Part shown: piece by piece, positions 14,580 to 20,813 of the stretch
Position numbering within the stretch: the first letter of the stretch is position 1
How the letters are laid out: the number at the start of each line of letters is the position of its first letter
IMG/VR virus record: IMGVR_UViG_3300021962_000707
Coordinates: 1-22,424 of that record
DNA length: 22,424 nt
Source of the DNA: a virus
Reading direction: 5' to 3' (one strand)
Made by a program: the position numbers and the translations under genes
The notes under the pieces: generated by a model
What the model was told of the DNA's origin: nothing
Seen by the model: the letters and a program-made list of their open reading frames with translations, nothing else
Databases searched by the model: none

Positions 14580-14813
14580 TTACCTCTCTAATTTAGCTGG
14601 ATCCATTAAAATTTCTGTTTTTACTTCATCACCACGTTTGCAAATGTAAACTCCCCATCCTTGCTCAAGTGGTACGTCTTTATATTTAGCTGATACTAAA
14701 CAATCGGTTTTGTCGTAGTAGAACAGTCTTGCTTTTTTGTATTTATACCAATCGCAAACTATGTAAAGTCCAATGCCGATTAATAGTATAAAAAACGTAT
14801 ATTTTATTTTCAT
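14580..14813 (-). CDS. Small membrane-anchored protein, 77 aa
   Basis: Residues 5-20 (YTFFILLIGIGLYIVC) form an N-terminal membrane anchor after a short basic start (MKIK); the remaining 55 residues are soluble with two cysteines (C38, C58) that could pair in the periplasm. The ATG overlaps the previous stop (ATGA), so translation is coupled to the 172-aa gene. No family recognised; could be a small inner-membrane or superinfection-related protein, but nothing shows that. Confidence 0.72.
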   Translation of the reverse strand: MKIKYTFFILLIGIGLYIVCDWYKYKKARLFYYDKTDCLVSAKYKDVPLEQGWGVYICKRGDEVKTEILMDPAKLER

Positions 14814-15328
14814 ATGTATTTATATTTAGCCATGTAAGATCGAATCTCTTCCATGGACAATCCTTTGTTCCAGTAATAGTGTTCAACGTCTTGTTCGTTA
14901 ACTGGATCAGTGTTCTCAGCTTGCATATCCCAACGAATAGCAGTTTTCTCATCTACGTTATGATTAGTAATCATACAGTTAATGTGTTCTTCGAACTGCT
15001 CTTTTGCAAGAGATTGTTCTTTCTTTTCTTCTTCGATTTGTTTTTTGATTTGATTTGAAAGATAGTCTGCTTCAGCTTGCAACTCTTCTGTAGACATAGC
15101 AGAGAAATTCATAAAACGAGGACGAATACCATTAGCATCTTTGTAAGCATCCCAAATGTATGTTTCTAAATCGTGACGTTTCATATCTTCAACAGTGTAG
15201 ATACCTTGATCATTCCAGAATGATATATCTGTAATGATCATACTTGCCCAACGATTAGCAGGATCTTCATCGATCCATGCTTGAGTTTTTGCATTTTGTT
15301 CTGCGATATAAGTAGCCAAATCCATCAT
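14810..15328 (-). CDS. Conserved protein of unknown function, 172 aa
   Basis: I start at Met9 of the frame (15328), which has GAGG 5 nt upstream. The first ATG at 15352 falls at the predicted transcription start of the promoter at 15359-15387 and so has no leader. The protein has a conserved-looking segment (DLETYIWDAYKDANGIRPRF, then MNFSAMSTEEL), a coiled-coil-like Glu/Lys helix (QIKKQIEEEKKEQSLAKEQ), and a C-terminal WNKGLSMEEIRSYM. I recognise this RPRFMNF pattern as recurring in T4-like phages, without known function. Confidence 0.78.
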   Translation of the reverse strand: MMDLATYIAEQNAKTQAWIDEDPANRWASMIITDISFWNDQGIYTVEDMKRHDLETYIWDAYKDANGIRPRFMNFSAMSTEELQAEADYLSNQIKKQIEEEKKEQSLAKEQFEEHINCMITNHNVDEKTAIRWDMQAENTDPVNEQDVEHYYWNKGLSMEEIRSYMAKYKYI

Positions 15329-15358
15329 ATAAACCTCATTTTCAATTTTCATACTACT

Positions 15359-15387
15359 ATTATACTACACTTTTTTGCAAAAGTCAA
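15359..15387 (-). promoter_or_regulatory. Early sigma70-type promoter TTGACT-17-TATAAT
   Basis: TTGACT (15387-15382), 17-nt spacer ending GTAG, TATAATAG (-10 at 15364-15359). It leads the 172-aa, 77-aa and 144-aa genes. Confidence 0.85.
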
Positions 15388-15395
15388 CACTTATT

Positions 15396-15683
15396 TTATG
15401 CTAAAATTAACCTTGTTAACCCTACCATATCAATCCCTGTTAGAAAGATATAGTTTGCTAGGAGTCCAAAAGATTTACGTGTATAGGCACACCATGCATA
15501 CGTAGCACAGCTTACGATCCAGATAGGATAAAATATAATTAGAGGAGGGTTTGGAACTGTTACTGCCATTCCAATTGATACACCTATAGAACATGCCCAT
15601 GCTAGAACTTCTAATGTAAATCTTAGTGGGTAGGCTCTGAAGTCCGAAACTACCCAATTCTTCACAGCTATTAGTCTATTCAT
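15396..15683 (-). CDS. Integral membrane protein of unknown function, 95 aa
   Basis: Start taken at ATG 15683, which overlaps the end of the upstream gene by 8 nt; the longer frame would need a TTG start. Three hydrophobic segments are visible: FTLEVLAWACSIGVSIGMAV, IIFYPIWIVSCATYAWCAY and a weaker LLANYIFLTGIDMVGL. The motif YAWCAYTRKSFGLLANY recurs in membrane proteins of marine T4-like phages whose role is unknown. Expression probably relies on coupling with the upstream 77-aa gene because no SD is seen. Confidence 0.75.
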   Translation of the reverse strand: MNRLIAVKNWVVSDFRAYPLRFTLEVLAWACSIGVSIGMAVTVPNPPLIIFYPIWIVSCATYAWCAYTRKSFGLLANYIFLTGIDMVGLTRLILA

Positions 15684-15909
15684 AGTATGAGTTGTTCGGT
15701 AGATCAAATCCGTTTTCGTAAAGTATATCGTTTATAGAAGTATCGTCTTCTTCATAGGCAAGAATCGGTGCTTCATCATTAGCATCATAGATATCAGCAA
15801 TCAGCTTTTCTACTTCGTTAACATCGATCGACATTTTCTCTGCGATCTCAAAGGAATCGTATCCTTGATTCAACAACTTTTCAATTTTCTTTTTCACGTT
15901 TATCATCAT
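15676..15909 (-). CDS. Small HTH-like protein, 77 aa
   Basis: A 77-aa acidic protein with a short helix-turn-helix-like segment near the N-terminus (GYDSFEIAEKMSIDVNEVEK), similar in shape to sigma region 4 or LuxR-type HTHs, followed by an acidic tail (YEEDDTSINDILYENG). It could be a small regulator, but the HTH call is by eye. AAAGGA precedes two adjacent ATGs (15909 and 15906). It is the first gene after the strong promoter at 15961-15989. Confidence 0.65.
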   Translation of the reverse strand: MMINVKKKIEKLLNQGYDSFEIAEKMSIDVNEVEKLIADIYDANDEAPILAYEEDDTSINDILYENGFDLPNNSYYE

Positions 15910-15960
15910 ATATCCTTTTGTTATGTGTTAATTAGGAATTCTTCAACCCTAACACCGACT

Positions 15961-15989
15961 ATTATACTACAAGTCAACATAAAAGTCAA
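15961..15989 (-). promoter_or_regulatory. Strong early promoter TTGACT-17-TATAAT with A-tract upstream element
   Basis: TTGACT (15989-15984), 17-nt spacer containing a second GTTGACTT and ending GTAG, TATAATAG (-10 at 15966-15961). Upstream, A-tracts of 4, 6 and 7 bases at 15993-15996, 16004-16009 and 16014-16020 are spaced about one helical turn apart, like an UP element or bend. Confidence 0.85.
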
Positions 15990-16063
15990 CACTTTTCTTC
16001 AACTTTTTTCATCTTTTTTTCAAAAAAAAACCCTGTAAAATCAACGTTTTATAAAATAATAAC

Positions 16064-16090
16064 AAAAAACCCTCCAAAAAAGAGGGTTTT
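16064..16090 (-). terminator. Rho-independent terminator after the lysin gene
   Basis: Stem AAAACCCTC (16066-16074) with GAGGGTTTT (16082-16090), loop of 7. On the minus strand it ends GGAGGGTTTTTTG, a good terminator 21 nt after the SleB-like gene. Confidence 0.85.
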
Positions 16091-16111
16091 CTGCAAGTTT
16101 TTTAGTCTTTT

Positions 16112-16705
16112 TTAGTCGTGTCGATAGAAAATATGCCTATCAATCTTAGCTACATACGTTAATTCTGTTCTCCAATAAGGTTTAACATAGTCTGCGTGAT
16201 AGTGCGTAGCACCCTCAACCATACCAGAGTAGTATCCAGACAGCACCTTATAGGCAGCATCTAAACTTTGTTGAAAATTATAAGACATACGAGTTCGTTC
16301 TGATATTTCATCGGACTTACCATCACAATACCAACTGAATTGGCATTTGTTTTTGATAGGTACGATCTTACCAGAATTTTCTTTATGCCATTTACTGGTT
16401 GGTCCTTGGTAAATGACTTCGCATACGCTATTGGGGAATCGTGAGTCGTTGACTCTATTTAAAGTAACTAATCCGACAGCTATCTTTCCTGTCATGGATT
16501 CAGTACCAGATTCAAAGTAGATGTTTTTTGCTAAACATTCTACATCTTCATAAGTCCAAGCACTTACATTCTTTTTATACTTGGGATAGACTAGATCAAG
16601 ATCGGGATTGGTGTCCGCACTCGCTTGATTTGGTGGATAATATAAAACCATCGATAATATTACTGTCGCTATCAAAGGCATTATTAAAGTTCTCGTTTTC
16701 CACAT
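16112..16705 (-). CDS. Secreted SleB/CwlJ-type cell wall hydrolase (endolysin)
   Basis: A 197-aa protein with a Sec-type N-terminus: basic start, hydrophobic residues about 7-22, and a plausible signal peptidase site after QASA (residue 30). The rest is the Hydrolase_2 (SleB/CwlJ) domain: ECLAKNIYFESGTES with the catalytic glutamate E65, IAVGLVTLNRVNDSRFPNSV, CQFSWYCDG, and GATHYHADYVKPYW near the C-terminus. These enzymes cleave peptidoglycan glycan strands and act as phage lysins. The signal sequence suggests export independent of, or aided by, a holin. AAGGA lies before the ATG. It is last in the tmRNA-bS21-AbrB-lysin cluster, before a strong terminator, fitting late expression. Confidence 0.88.
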   Translation of the reverse strand: MWKTRTLIMPLIATVILSMVLYYPPNQASADTNPDLDLVYPKYKKNVSAWTYEDVECLAKNIYFESGTESMTGKIAVGLVTLNRVNDSRFPNSVCEVIYQGPTSKWHKENSGKIVPIKNKCQFSWYCDGKSDEISERTRMSYNFQQSLDAAYKVLSGYYSGMVEGATHYHADYVKPYWRTELTYVAKIDRHIFYRHD

Positions 16706-16785
16706 ACAGTTTCCTTTCTGTGTTGGTCAATTGCTTCAACTTGTTTCTTTTTATTCGCATAGTAGAGGTGGCTGTCACTTCTTTT

Positions 16786-17079
16786 CTACTTTACCTTTAT
16801 CTTCTTCATTACAAATCCTTGACGATCAGGCAACATGGTTAGAGAGATAGTATCACCCTCTTTCCAATCTGCATCTTCTGCAATCGCTTCAGGAATTTTC
16901 ATAATGACGTGTTCAGGATCTCCCTCAATGTCAAAGAAAATTTCTTCAACAGGATACGTTCTAGTTTTAGGACGCATAATAGCAGTAGGGGAGTATTTCT
17001 TAGGATCTTTCTTACCAAGATTCATATCTTTATTGAATTTCAGCTGAGAAACATCTACCTGTTTGTCTTTGTCTGCCAT
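16786..17079 (-). CDS. AbrB/MazE-like small protein, 97 aa
   Basis: A 97-aa protein with a basic N-terminal third (FNKDMNLGKKDPKKYS) and a C-terminal half in which KIPEAIAEDADWKEGDTISL resembles the swapped-hairpin AbrB/MazE fold (a 'hydrophobic-x-GD-hydrophobic' turn followed by a strand). It may be a DNA-binding regulator or an orphan antitoxin-like fold; no toxin neighbour is seen. It lies 6 nt after the bS21 gene. Similar proteins recur in marine T4-like phages. Fold call by eye. Confidence 0.62.
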   Translation of the reverse strand: MADKDKQVDVSQLKFNKDMNLGKKDPKKYSPTAIMRPKTRTYPVEEIFFDIEGDPEHVIMKIPEAIAEDADWKEGDTISLTMLPDRQGFVMKKIKVK

Positions 17080-17085
17080 AATTTC

Positions 17086-17385
17086 TTATCTCAATTCTTC
17101 TCTAAGTTTTTGGTTTTTCTTAAAACGTTTGATGGCTTGTTTCTTTGCCTCTTTACGTATTTCGCTAGGTTTAGAATAATATTGTTTTTCTCTAATATCA
17201 CGCATCAAACCTGAACGATCTACTTTACGTCTTAATTTACGGATCGCTTTTTCAATGTTATTATCTTCAACATAAACCATGAGTCCTTGCTCTCTCGGTC
17301 TTTCTGGTCGGCTATTTCTCTTGTTGTCGAAATGTTTGTTGCCGAATTTGTTTCCACCTCGAAAGTTTCTATTATTTGGTCTCAT
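17086..17385 (-). CDS. rpsU: Phage-encoded ribosomal protein bS21
   Basis: A 99-aa protein whose residues about 36-95 match bacterial bS21: VYVEDNNIEKAIRKLRRKVD, SGLMRDIREKQYYSKPSE, RKEAKKQAIKRFKK. An Asn/Arg/Gly-rich N-terminal extension of about 35 residues precedes the core, longer than in E. coli bS21 (71 aa). bS21 binds the 30S platform near the anti-Shine-Dalgarno end of 16S rRNA and affects initiation, and phage copies can replace the host protein. AGGAG lies just before the ATG. It sits directly downstream of the tmRNA coding piece, with no terminator visible between, so both may come from one transcript. Confidence 0.92.
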   Translation of the reverse strand: MRPNNRNFRGGNKFGNKHFDNKRNSRPERPREQGLMVYVEDNNIEKAIRKLRRKVDRSGLMRDIREKQYYSKPSEIRKEAKKQAIKRFKKNQKLREELR

Positions 17386-17414
17386 CGTTCTCCTATTATA
17401 AAAGTTAATAAAGT

Positions 17415-17650
17415 GGTAGGTTATTCTGTTGCCAAGAAACCTACCGAAACTCCGTCAGCCTAAATTAGGCAGCAAGTGCAAAGTTTTCGTTTGCGTTTGT
17501 GTTTTGCTGTCATCTCGTCTGATCTTCGTAAACCTGTCGAACCTAAAATCACCCCCATCATAAGCACACTCAGTAAATGTGTTTATGGTGGAGGTGGTGG
17601 GAATCGCACCCACGTCCAAGTATCTTCCAAGCAGAGTCATCAACTCAAGC
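17415..17650 (-). ncRNA. ssrA: Circularly permuted (two-piece) tmRNA, tag ANENFALAA
   Basis: Order on the minus strand: acceptor piece (about 17650-17586), 29-nt intervening segment (17585-17557), coding piece (17556 to about 17415). The acceptor piece ends with a T-arm GTGGG-TGCGATT-CCCAC (17613-17597), the 3' strand CACCTCC (17596-17590), A and an encoded CCA (17588-17586). The coding piece starts GGGGGTGATTTTAGGTTCGA, the classic tmRNA 5' end. GGGGGTG pairs with CACCTCC over 7 bp including G3-U70, the alanine identity element. The tag frame (17494-17465) reads GCA AAC GAA AAC TTT GCA CTT GCT GCC TAA, giving ANENFALAA, with a ClpXP-type LAA end; its stop lies in a GCCTA/TAGGC hairpin. A GGTAGGTT/AACCTACC stem (17445-17415) closes the coding piece. 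Exact termini and P2 pairing are not resolved. Confidence 0.93.
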
Positions 17651-17654
17651 ATAT

Positions 17655-17661
17655 TATTTAG
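17655..17661 (-). promoter_or_regulatory. Late-type promoter motif CTAAATA before the tmRNA
   Basis: CTAAATAATATG on the minus strand puts a transcription start near 17648, at the inferred 5' end of the acceptor piece. TTGCAAGAAA further upstream resembles the gp32 promoter region. Confidence 0.5.
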
Positions 17662-17688
17662 TATATTCTTTAATTTCTTGCAAGTAAA

Positions 17689-17826
17689 TCAGGCAGTTCC
17701 TCTGCTCTTGTAATACTTGTAAATCTTAACGTAATATTCAAAACACTTAGGATACATTTCTGGATTAGGAAGTTTAATTCCACGTCTTTCCCAATATGAT
17801 AGAAACTCTTGTATCTCTTTCTCCAC
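17689..17826 (-). CDS. Small conserved protein, 45 aa, GTG start
   Basis: An open frame from GTG 17824-17826 to TGA 17689-17691 encodes 45 residues (VEKEIQEFLSYWERRGIKLP, then NPEMYPKCFEYYVKIYKYYK). The aromatic-rich NP..YP.CFEYY pattern is coding-like and familiar from short proteins of T4-like phages. The frame is closed 9 nt upstream by a stop, no ATG exists, and no SD is visible; GTG lies 4 nt after the 162-aa gene's stop, so translation is probably by re-initiation. Function unknown. Confidence 0.7.
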   Translation of the reverse strand: MEKEIQEFLSYWERRGIKLPNPEMYPKCFEYYVKIYKYYKSRGTA

Positions 17827-17830
17827 ACAA

Positions 17831-18319
17831 TTATGCTAACTTGATAATAGTAGTAGTCACAGCAACAATTTCATCAATCTCTTTTGACACGTGTCCGAGG
17901 GACTCTTCTGACACTCTATTTAATTGTTCTAGGAATTGACTGTCTAGCATATCTGCTTTATTAAAACATAAAGCACAAGCATATCTAATTCTTAGTTCTT
18001 GTGGTGTGCCTGAAACAAATCCATGCATATCGTTTTTCATTAATGCAGGAATAGTTTCTGAGATAATAGTCATTACTGTATCACGTTCTTCTACTAATGA
18101 GTCATCAAAGTAATCTTGTGTGATATCGTGCATCATCTCAATTTGATGATTACAAACTGCAGTTACCAAACCAATCTCATTTGCATGATCATAGTTTTCA
18201 AATGCAATTAATCTATCTTTTAATTTATGTGCAAAGGTTGGGATTCCTACGGAATAATTAATATACCATGGATCAAACGATTCCACTTCTTGTTCTTTGA
18301 TATTTACATTATCTGTCAT
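17831..18319 (-). CDS. Helical protein of unknown function next to aminotransferase, 162 aa
   Basis: A 162-aa mainly alpha-helical acidic protein (FAHKLKDRLIAFENYDHANE, HQIEMMHDITQDYFDDSL, VEERDTVMTIISETIPALM). No motif is recognised; the H..N..E.....H spacing (HANE, CNHQIEMMHD) could suggest a metal-binding helical bundle, but this is weak. GGAGATAC lies before its ATG at the end of the aminotransferase gene, 8 nt away, so it belongs to the exonuclease-peroxiredoxin-aminotransferase transcript and may work with the aminotransferase. Confidence 0.72.
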   Translation of the reverse strand: MTDNVNIKEQEVESFDPWYINYSVGIPTFAHKLKDRLIAFENYDHANEIGLVTAVCNHQIEMMHDITQDYFDDSLVEERDTVMTIISETIPALMKNDMHGFVSGTPQELRIRYACALCFNKADMLDSQFLEQLNRVSEESLGHVSKEIDEIVAVTTTIIKLA

Positions 18320-18327
18320 TGTATCTC

Positions 18328-19608
18328 CTATACTCTCGTTGAGTTCATATAACCTTTGAGTGTTTCTTCCATTGCTCTTTTAGAAGCATAAACATCATCT
18401 AGTAAATTATAAACTCTGGTTTTTAATTCTGTAAAATAGTTATCATTGGCAATAGTTGGTACTACCAATTTTATTTGATCTGCTGCAGTTGTTGCTGCAA
18501 GACCAGCATTTGATAGTTTAGCTAAACTTACGTCAATACCAAAGGTATTAATACCCATAAAAGATCCTTGTCTTACGAATCCATCGGATAAACCTTTTTG
18601 TACTAACTCATTACCTAATGCATCTAACTGTTCGCCAATATACTTATGTTTGTTATCTTCAATGTGTTGAATATGTTCCATCAAACAAATATGTGCAGCA
18701 ACTACACCATTCATTGTAGGTTGCCACGTATGTCCGTGTTCCCATGTCTTACTAGCAATCATACTTGAAACTTTATCATTATGTAAACTAGCACTTAAAG
18801 GAACATAACCATTCGTAAGTGATTTACCAATGGTAATAATATCTGGTCGAATAGACAAATACTGATGTGTAAATAGTCTTTCGTTCTTACCGAAACATCC
18901 AGCTACATCATCCAATATAAAAAGAATATCGTATTCGTCTACAAGTGCTTCAATGTCTAGCCAAAACTCTTTACTGTAGGGAGCAATTTGATCATTCCAA
19001 GGTATCGATTCTAATATAATCGCACCTGTCTCTTTACTGTGTGTTTGTAGATACTCTTTAAGTTTGGCTATCTTATATAATTCGTTTGCACGTTGGTCTT
19101 TAACATCCTCCCAACGTTTACCAAGAATAACTCTTGTTCTATTAAACTCAGACCATCCACTATAGTTTGGTCTTTCTAATTCTGTTGATAATGTCTTTGT
19201 GGTATACGTTGTTCCGTGATAACAAGGAGCAATTGATATAATGTATGGACGATGTGCACCTTTAGAAGTCCAGTAACGATCCACAGCATTAATTGCTGAT
19301 TCGTTAGCATCACTACCACTTACAGCATAAGCAATAGATTTCATATTAGAAATATTGCATAATAAATCTGAAAGAGAATCTACTAATTCAGAAGACTCTC
19401 CAGTATTACCTCGAACAAAATCAACCTTATTGTCAAAGATGTGTTGTTTTAGTTTATTATGATTATACCCTAAAGTAAATGCAGCATTACCAGATTGAAT
19501 TTCGAGGGATTTAGAACCTCCCTCGTATTCAATCCAATAATCGTATGTAGCAATAACTTTCTTATTGCTCTCACCAAGACTAAAAGGTTTTAGTTCGTTG
19601 TTTAGCAT
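18328..19608 (-). CDS. Class III (BioA/GSAM-fold) PLP-dependent aminotransferase
   Basis: A 426-aa fold-type I aminotransferase of class III. Seen in order: AVSGSDANESAINAVDRYW (PLP phosphate loop, about 96-113), CYHGTTY (Y130, H131 stacking on PLP), ILESIP (about 198-203), ILDDVAGCFGK with D233 for the PLP ring nitrogen, and DIITIGKSLTNGYVP with the Schiff-base lysine K262. The usual DEVQTGFGR is altered to DDVAGCFGK, so it is divergent from BioA, ornithine and glutamate-1-semialdehyde enzymes and its substrate cannot be named. Length is normal. Its ATG overlaps the peroxiredoxin stop by 7 nt. It is an auxiliary metabolic or modification gene; it could also modify a phage component. Confidence 0.88.
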   Translation of the reverse strand: MLNNELKPFSLGESNKKVIATYDYWIEYEGGSKSLEIQSGNAAFTLGYNHNKLKQHIFDNKVDFVRGNTGESSELVDSLSDLLCNISNMKSIAYAVSGSDANESAINAVDRYWTSKGAHRPYIISIAPCYHGTTYTTKTLSTELERPNYSGWSEFNRTRVILGKRWEDVKDQRANELYKIAKLKEYLQTHSKETGAIILESIPWNDQIAPYSKEFWLDIEALVDEYDILFILDDVAGCFGKNERLFTHQYLSIRPDIITIGKSLTNGYVPLSASLHNDKVSSMIASKTWEHGHTWQPTMNGVVAAHICLMEHIQHIEDNKHKYIGEQLDALGNELVQKGLSDGFVRQGSFMGINTFGIDVSLAKLSNAGLAATTAADQIKLVVPTIANDNYFTELKTRVYNLLDDVYASKRAMEETLKGYMNSTRV

Positions 19609-20123
19609 ACTGTTTTTAAATGCGCAATCATTTGGTCAGCATCTGATACAAAGAATGGATCGTATGGACAGTTATCCATTAGATCTGGTTCTTTGAAAAT
19701 CGCTTTGACTTCCATGTTGTCAACCAACATAGAATATCTCCAGCTACGATGTCCGAATCCAAGATTACGTTTATCTACTAGCATACCCATAGACTTCGCA
19801 AAGTCTCCATTTCCATCAGGCAACAACTTTGTATGAACAAGGTTTTGTGACTTCGCCCATTGATGCATTACAAACGCATCATTAACAGACGTACACCAAA
19901 CTTCGTCAACACCAAGATCTTTAAACTCTTGATGACGTTGTTCATATTCAGGTAGTTGTGAGTTGGAACAGGTAGGTGTGAATGCTCCAGGAAGACCAAA
20001 AATTACAACTTTCTTATTCGCAAACAAATCATTTGTATGCTTATAAACCCACTTGTAAGGATTGTCTCCACCGATCGATTCATCACGCTCTCGCATGTAG
20101 AATAAAACATCTTGTAGTTTCAT
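19602..20123 (-). CDS. Peroxiredoxin, Prx5-type
   Basis: Start at 20123, where GGAAGGGA precedes the ATG; the longer frame lacks an SD. The 173-aa product has the Prx5-group active site FGLPGAFTPTCS with P45, T49 and peroxidatic C52, followed by LPEYEQRHQEFKDLGVDEVW, SVNDAFVMHQWAKSQ, LPDGNGDFAKSMGM and GFGHRSWRYSMLVD (active-site Arg). These reduce peroxides using thioredoxin, glutaredoxin or glutathione. Further cysteines (CTS after the core, NCPYDPFF, and the C-terminal VC) may act in resolution. It would protect the infected cell from oxidative damage. It begins 1 nt after the exonuclease stop and overlaps the aminotransferase start. Confidence 0.92.
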   Translation of the reverse strand: MKLQDVLFYMRERDESIGGDNPYKWVYKHTNDLFANKKVVIFGLPGAFTPTCSNSQLPEYEQRHQEFKDLGVDEVWCTSVNDAFVMHQWAKSQNLVHTKLLPDGNGDFAKSMGMLVDKRNLGFGHRSWRYSMLVDNMEVKAIFKEPDLMDNCPYDPFFVSDADQMIAHLKTVC

Positions 20124-20124
20124 C

Positions 20125-20781
20125 TTATATTCCCTTCCATTTTTTATATTCAATTCTCAGCTTTTTAAAGCCATCGATATAGTCATCTCGCTTACCCTCA
20201 AAGATGTCAATGCCTTGATCTTTGACAGACATAATAATTAACATTCTTTCAATGGGTCTTCCAAATAATTCTTCAAAACAAACAGCATAAGCAGATGTTT
20301 GCATAAAGTAGTTCGCAATCATCTCCCTCGTTTTTGGTTTTGAAGAAGTTTTAAAGTCAATGACTGATAACTTACCCTCATACTCAGCAATACAATCCAC
20401 TGTTCCAGCAACACCTAAGTGATCGCTGTACAGCTTATCTTCTAAGCAGTGAATGTTATTGATTTTGTGGAGGTAAGGTTTAATATGTGTGAATTCTTCT
20501 TGATCAAAGATGTCCGAAGTATCACCTTTATTAGATAGATAATCTTCACACAGTTTGTGAATGCTTGTCCCACGTTTTGCTGCACGAGTAGATATCTCGT
20601 TCGCAACTTTGGCACCAACTCTATCTCGCCATTCTTGAATGGCTTTTTTGTTTAGTAATCCAGTTACAGAAGTTACGGATGGATAGGATTTACCAGATGG
20701 TGTCTGATAAACCCTACCATGTTCTCCGTCTATTCTTTGTAACGTAGGAAAGTTATGTTCAATGTGTGTAAATTTCATCAT
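20125..20781 (-). CDS. PD-(D/E)XK exonuclease, MGME1/RecB-nuclease type
   Basis: A 218-aa nuclease with the RecB/MGME1 pattern: TSVTGLLNKK, GTSIHKLCEDYL (H75), GVAGTVDCIAEY (D129), LSVIDFKTSSKPK (D142 and K144) and QTSAYAVCFEELFG (Q161, Y165). These residues form the metal-dependent exonuclease centre of single-strand-end exonucleases. It likely acts in phage recombination or host DNA degradation. The promoter at 20785-20813 puts the transcription start at or within 1-3 nt of the first ATG codons (20781 and 20778) and no SD is present, so the message may be leaderless. Confidence 0.85.
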   Translation of the reverse strand: MMKFTHIEHNFPTLQRIDGEHGRVYQTPSGKSYPSVTSVTGLLNKKAIQEWRDRVGAKVANEISTRAAKRGTSIHKLCEDYLSNKGDTSDIFDQEEFTHIKPYLHKINNIHCLEDKLYSDHLGVAGTVDCIAEYEGKLSVIDFKTSSKPKTREMIANYFMQTSAYAVCFEELFGRPIERMLIIMSVKDQGIDIFEGKRDDYIDGFKKLRIEYKKWKGI

Positions 20782-20784
20782 AAT

Positions 20785-20813
20785 ATTATACTACATAATA
20801 AATTGCAAAGCAA
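20785..20813 (-). promoter_or_regulatory. Middle-like promoter TTGCTT-17-TATAAT before the exonuclease operon
   Basis: TATAAT (20790-20785) with ATTGCTTTGCAA upstream, the same TTGCTTTGCAA word and 17-nt spacing as before gp32. TTGCTTTG resembles a MotA box. Spacer ends GTAG as in the early promoters. Confidence 0.65.

Noticed and set aside
16596-16778. 60-codon minus-strand frame overlapping the SleB-type lysin start
   Set aside because: Most of it overlaps the signal peptide region in another frame; low-complexity basic sequence and no clear SD. An embedded lysis peptide is possible but unsupported.
16835-17214. Two plus-strand frames across the AbrB-like and bS21 genes
   Set aside because: Both are Phe/Leu/Ser-rich shadows of well-supported minus-strand genes.
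17390-17410. TATAAT just upstream of the bS21 gene as its own promoter
   Set aside because: No matching -35 at a suitable distance, and the start would fall almost on the ATG with its AGGAG site untranscribed.
17415-17445. GGTAGGTT/AACCTACC stem as a terminator for the tmRNA
   Set aside because: The 15-nt loop and absence of a T run after it make a tmRNA structural helix more likely than a terminator.
17455-17652. Open frames on both strands (about 61-65 codons) across 17455-17661
   Set aside because: They run through the tmRNA T-arm, acceptor stem and tag region; RNA structure explains the sequence, and neither has a ribosome site or coding-like composition.
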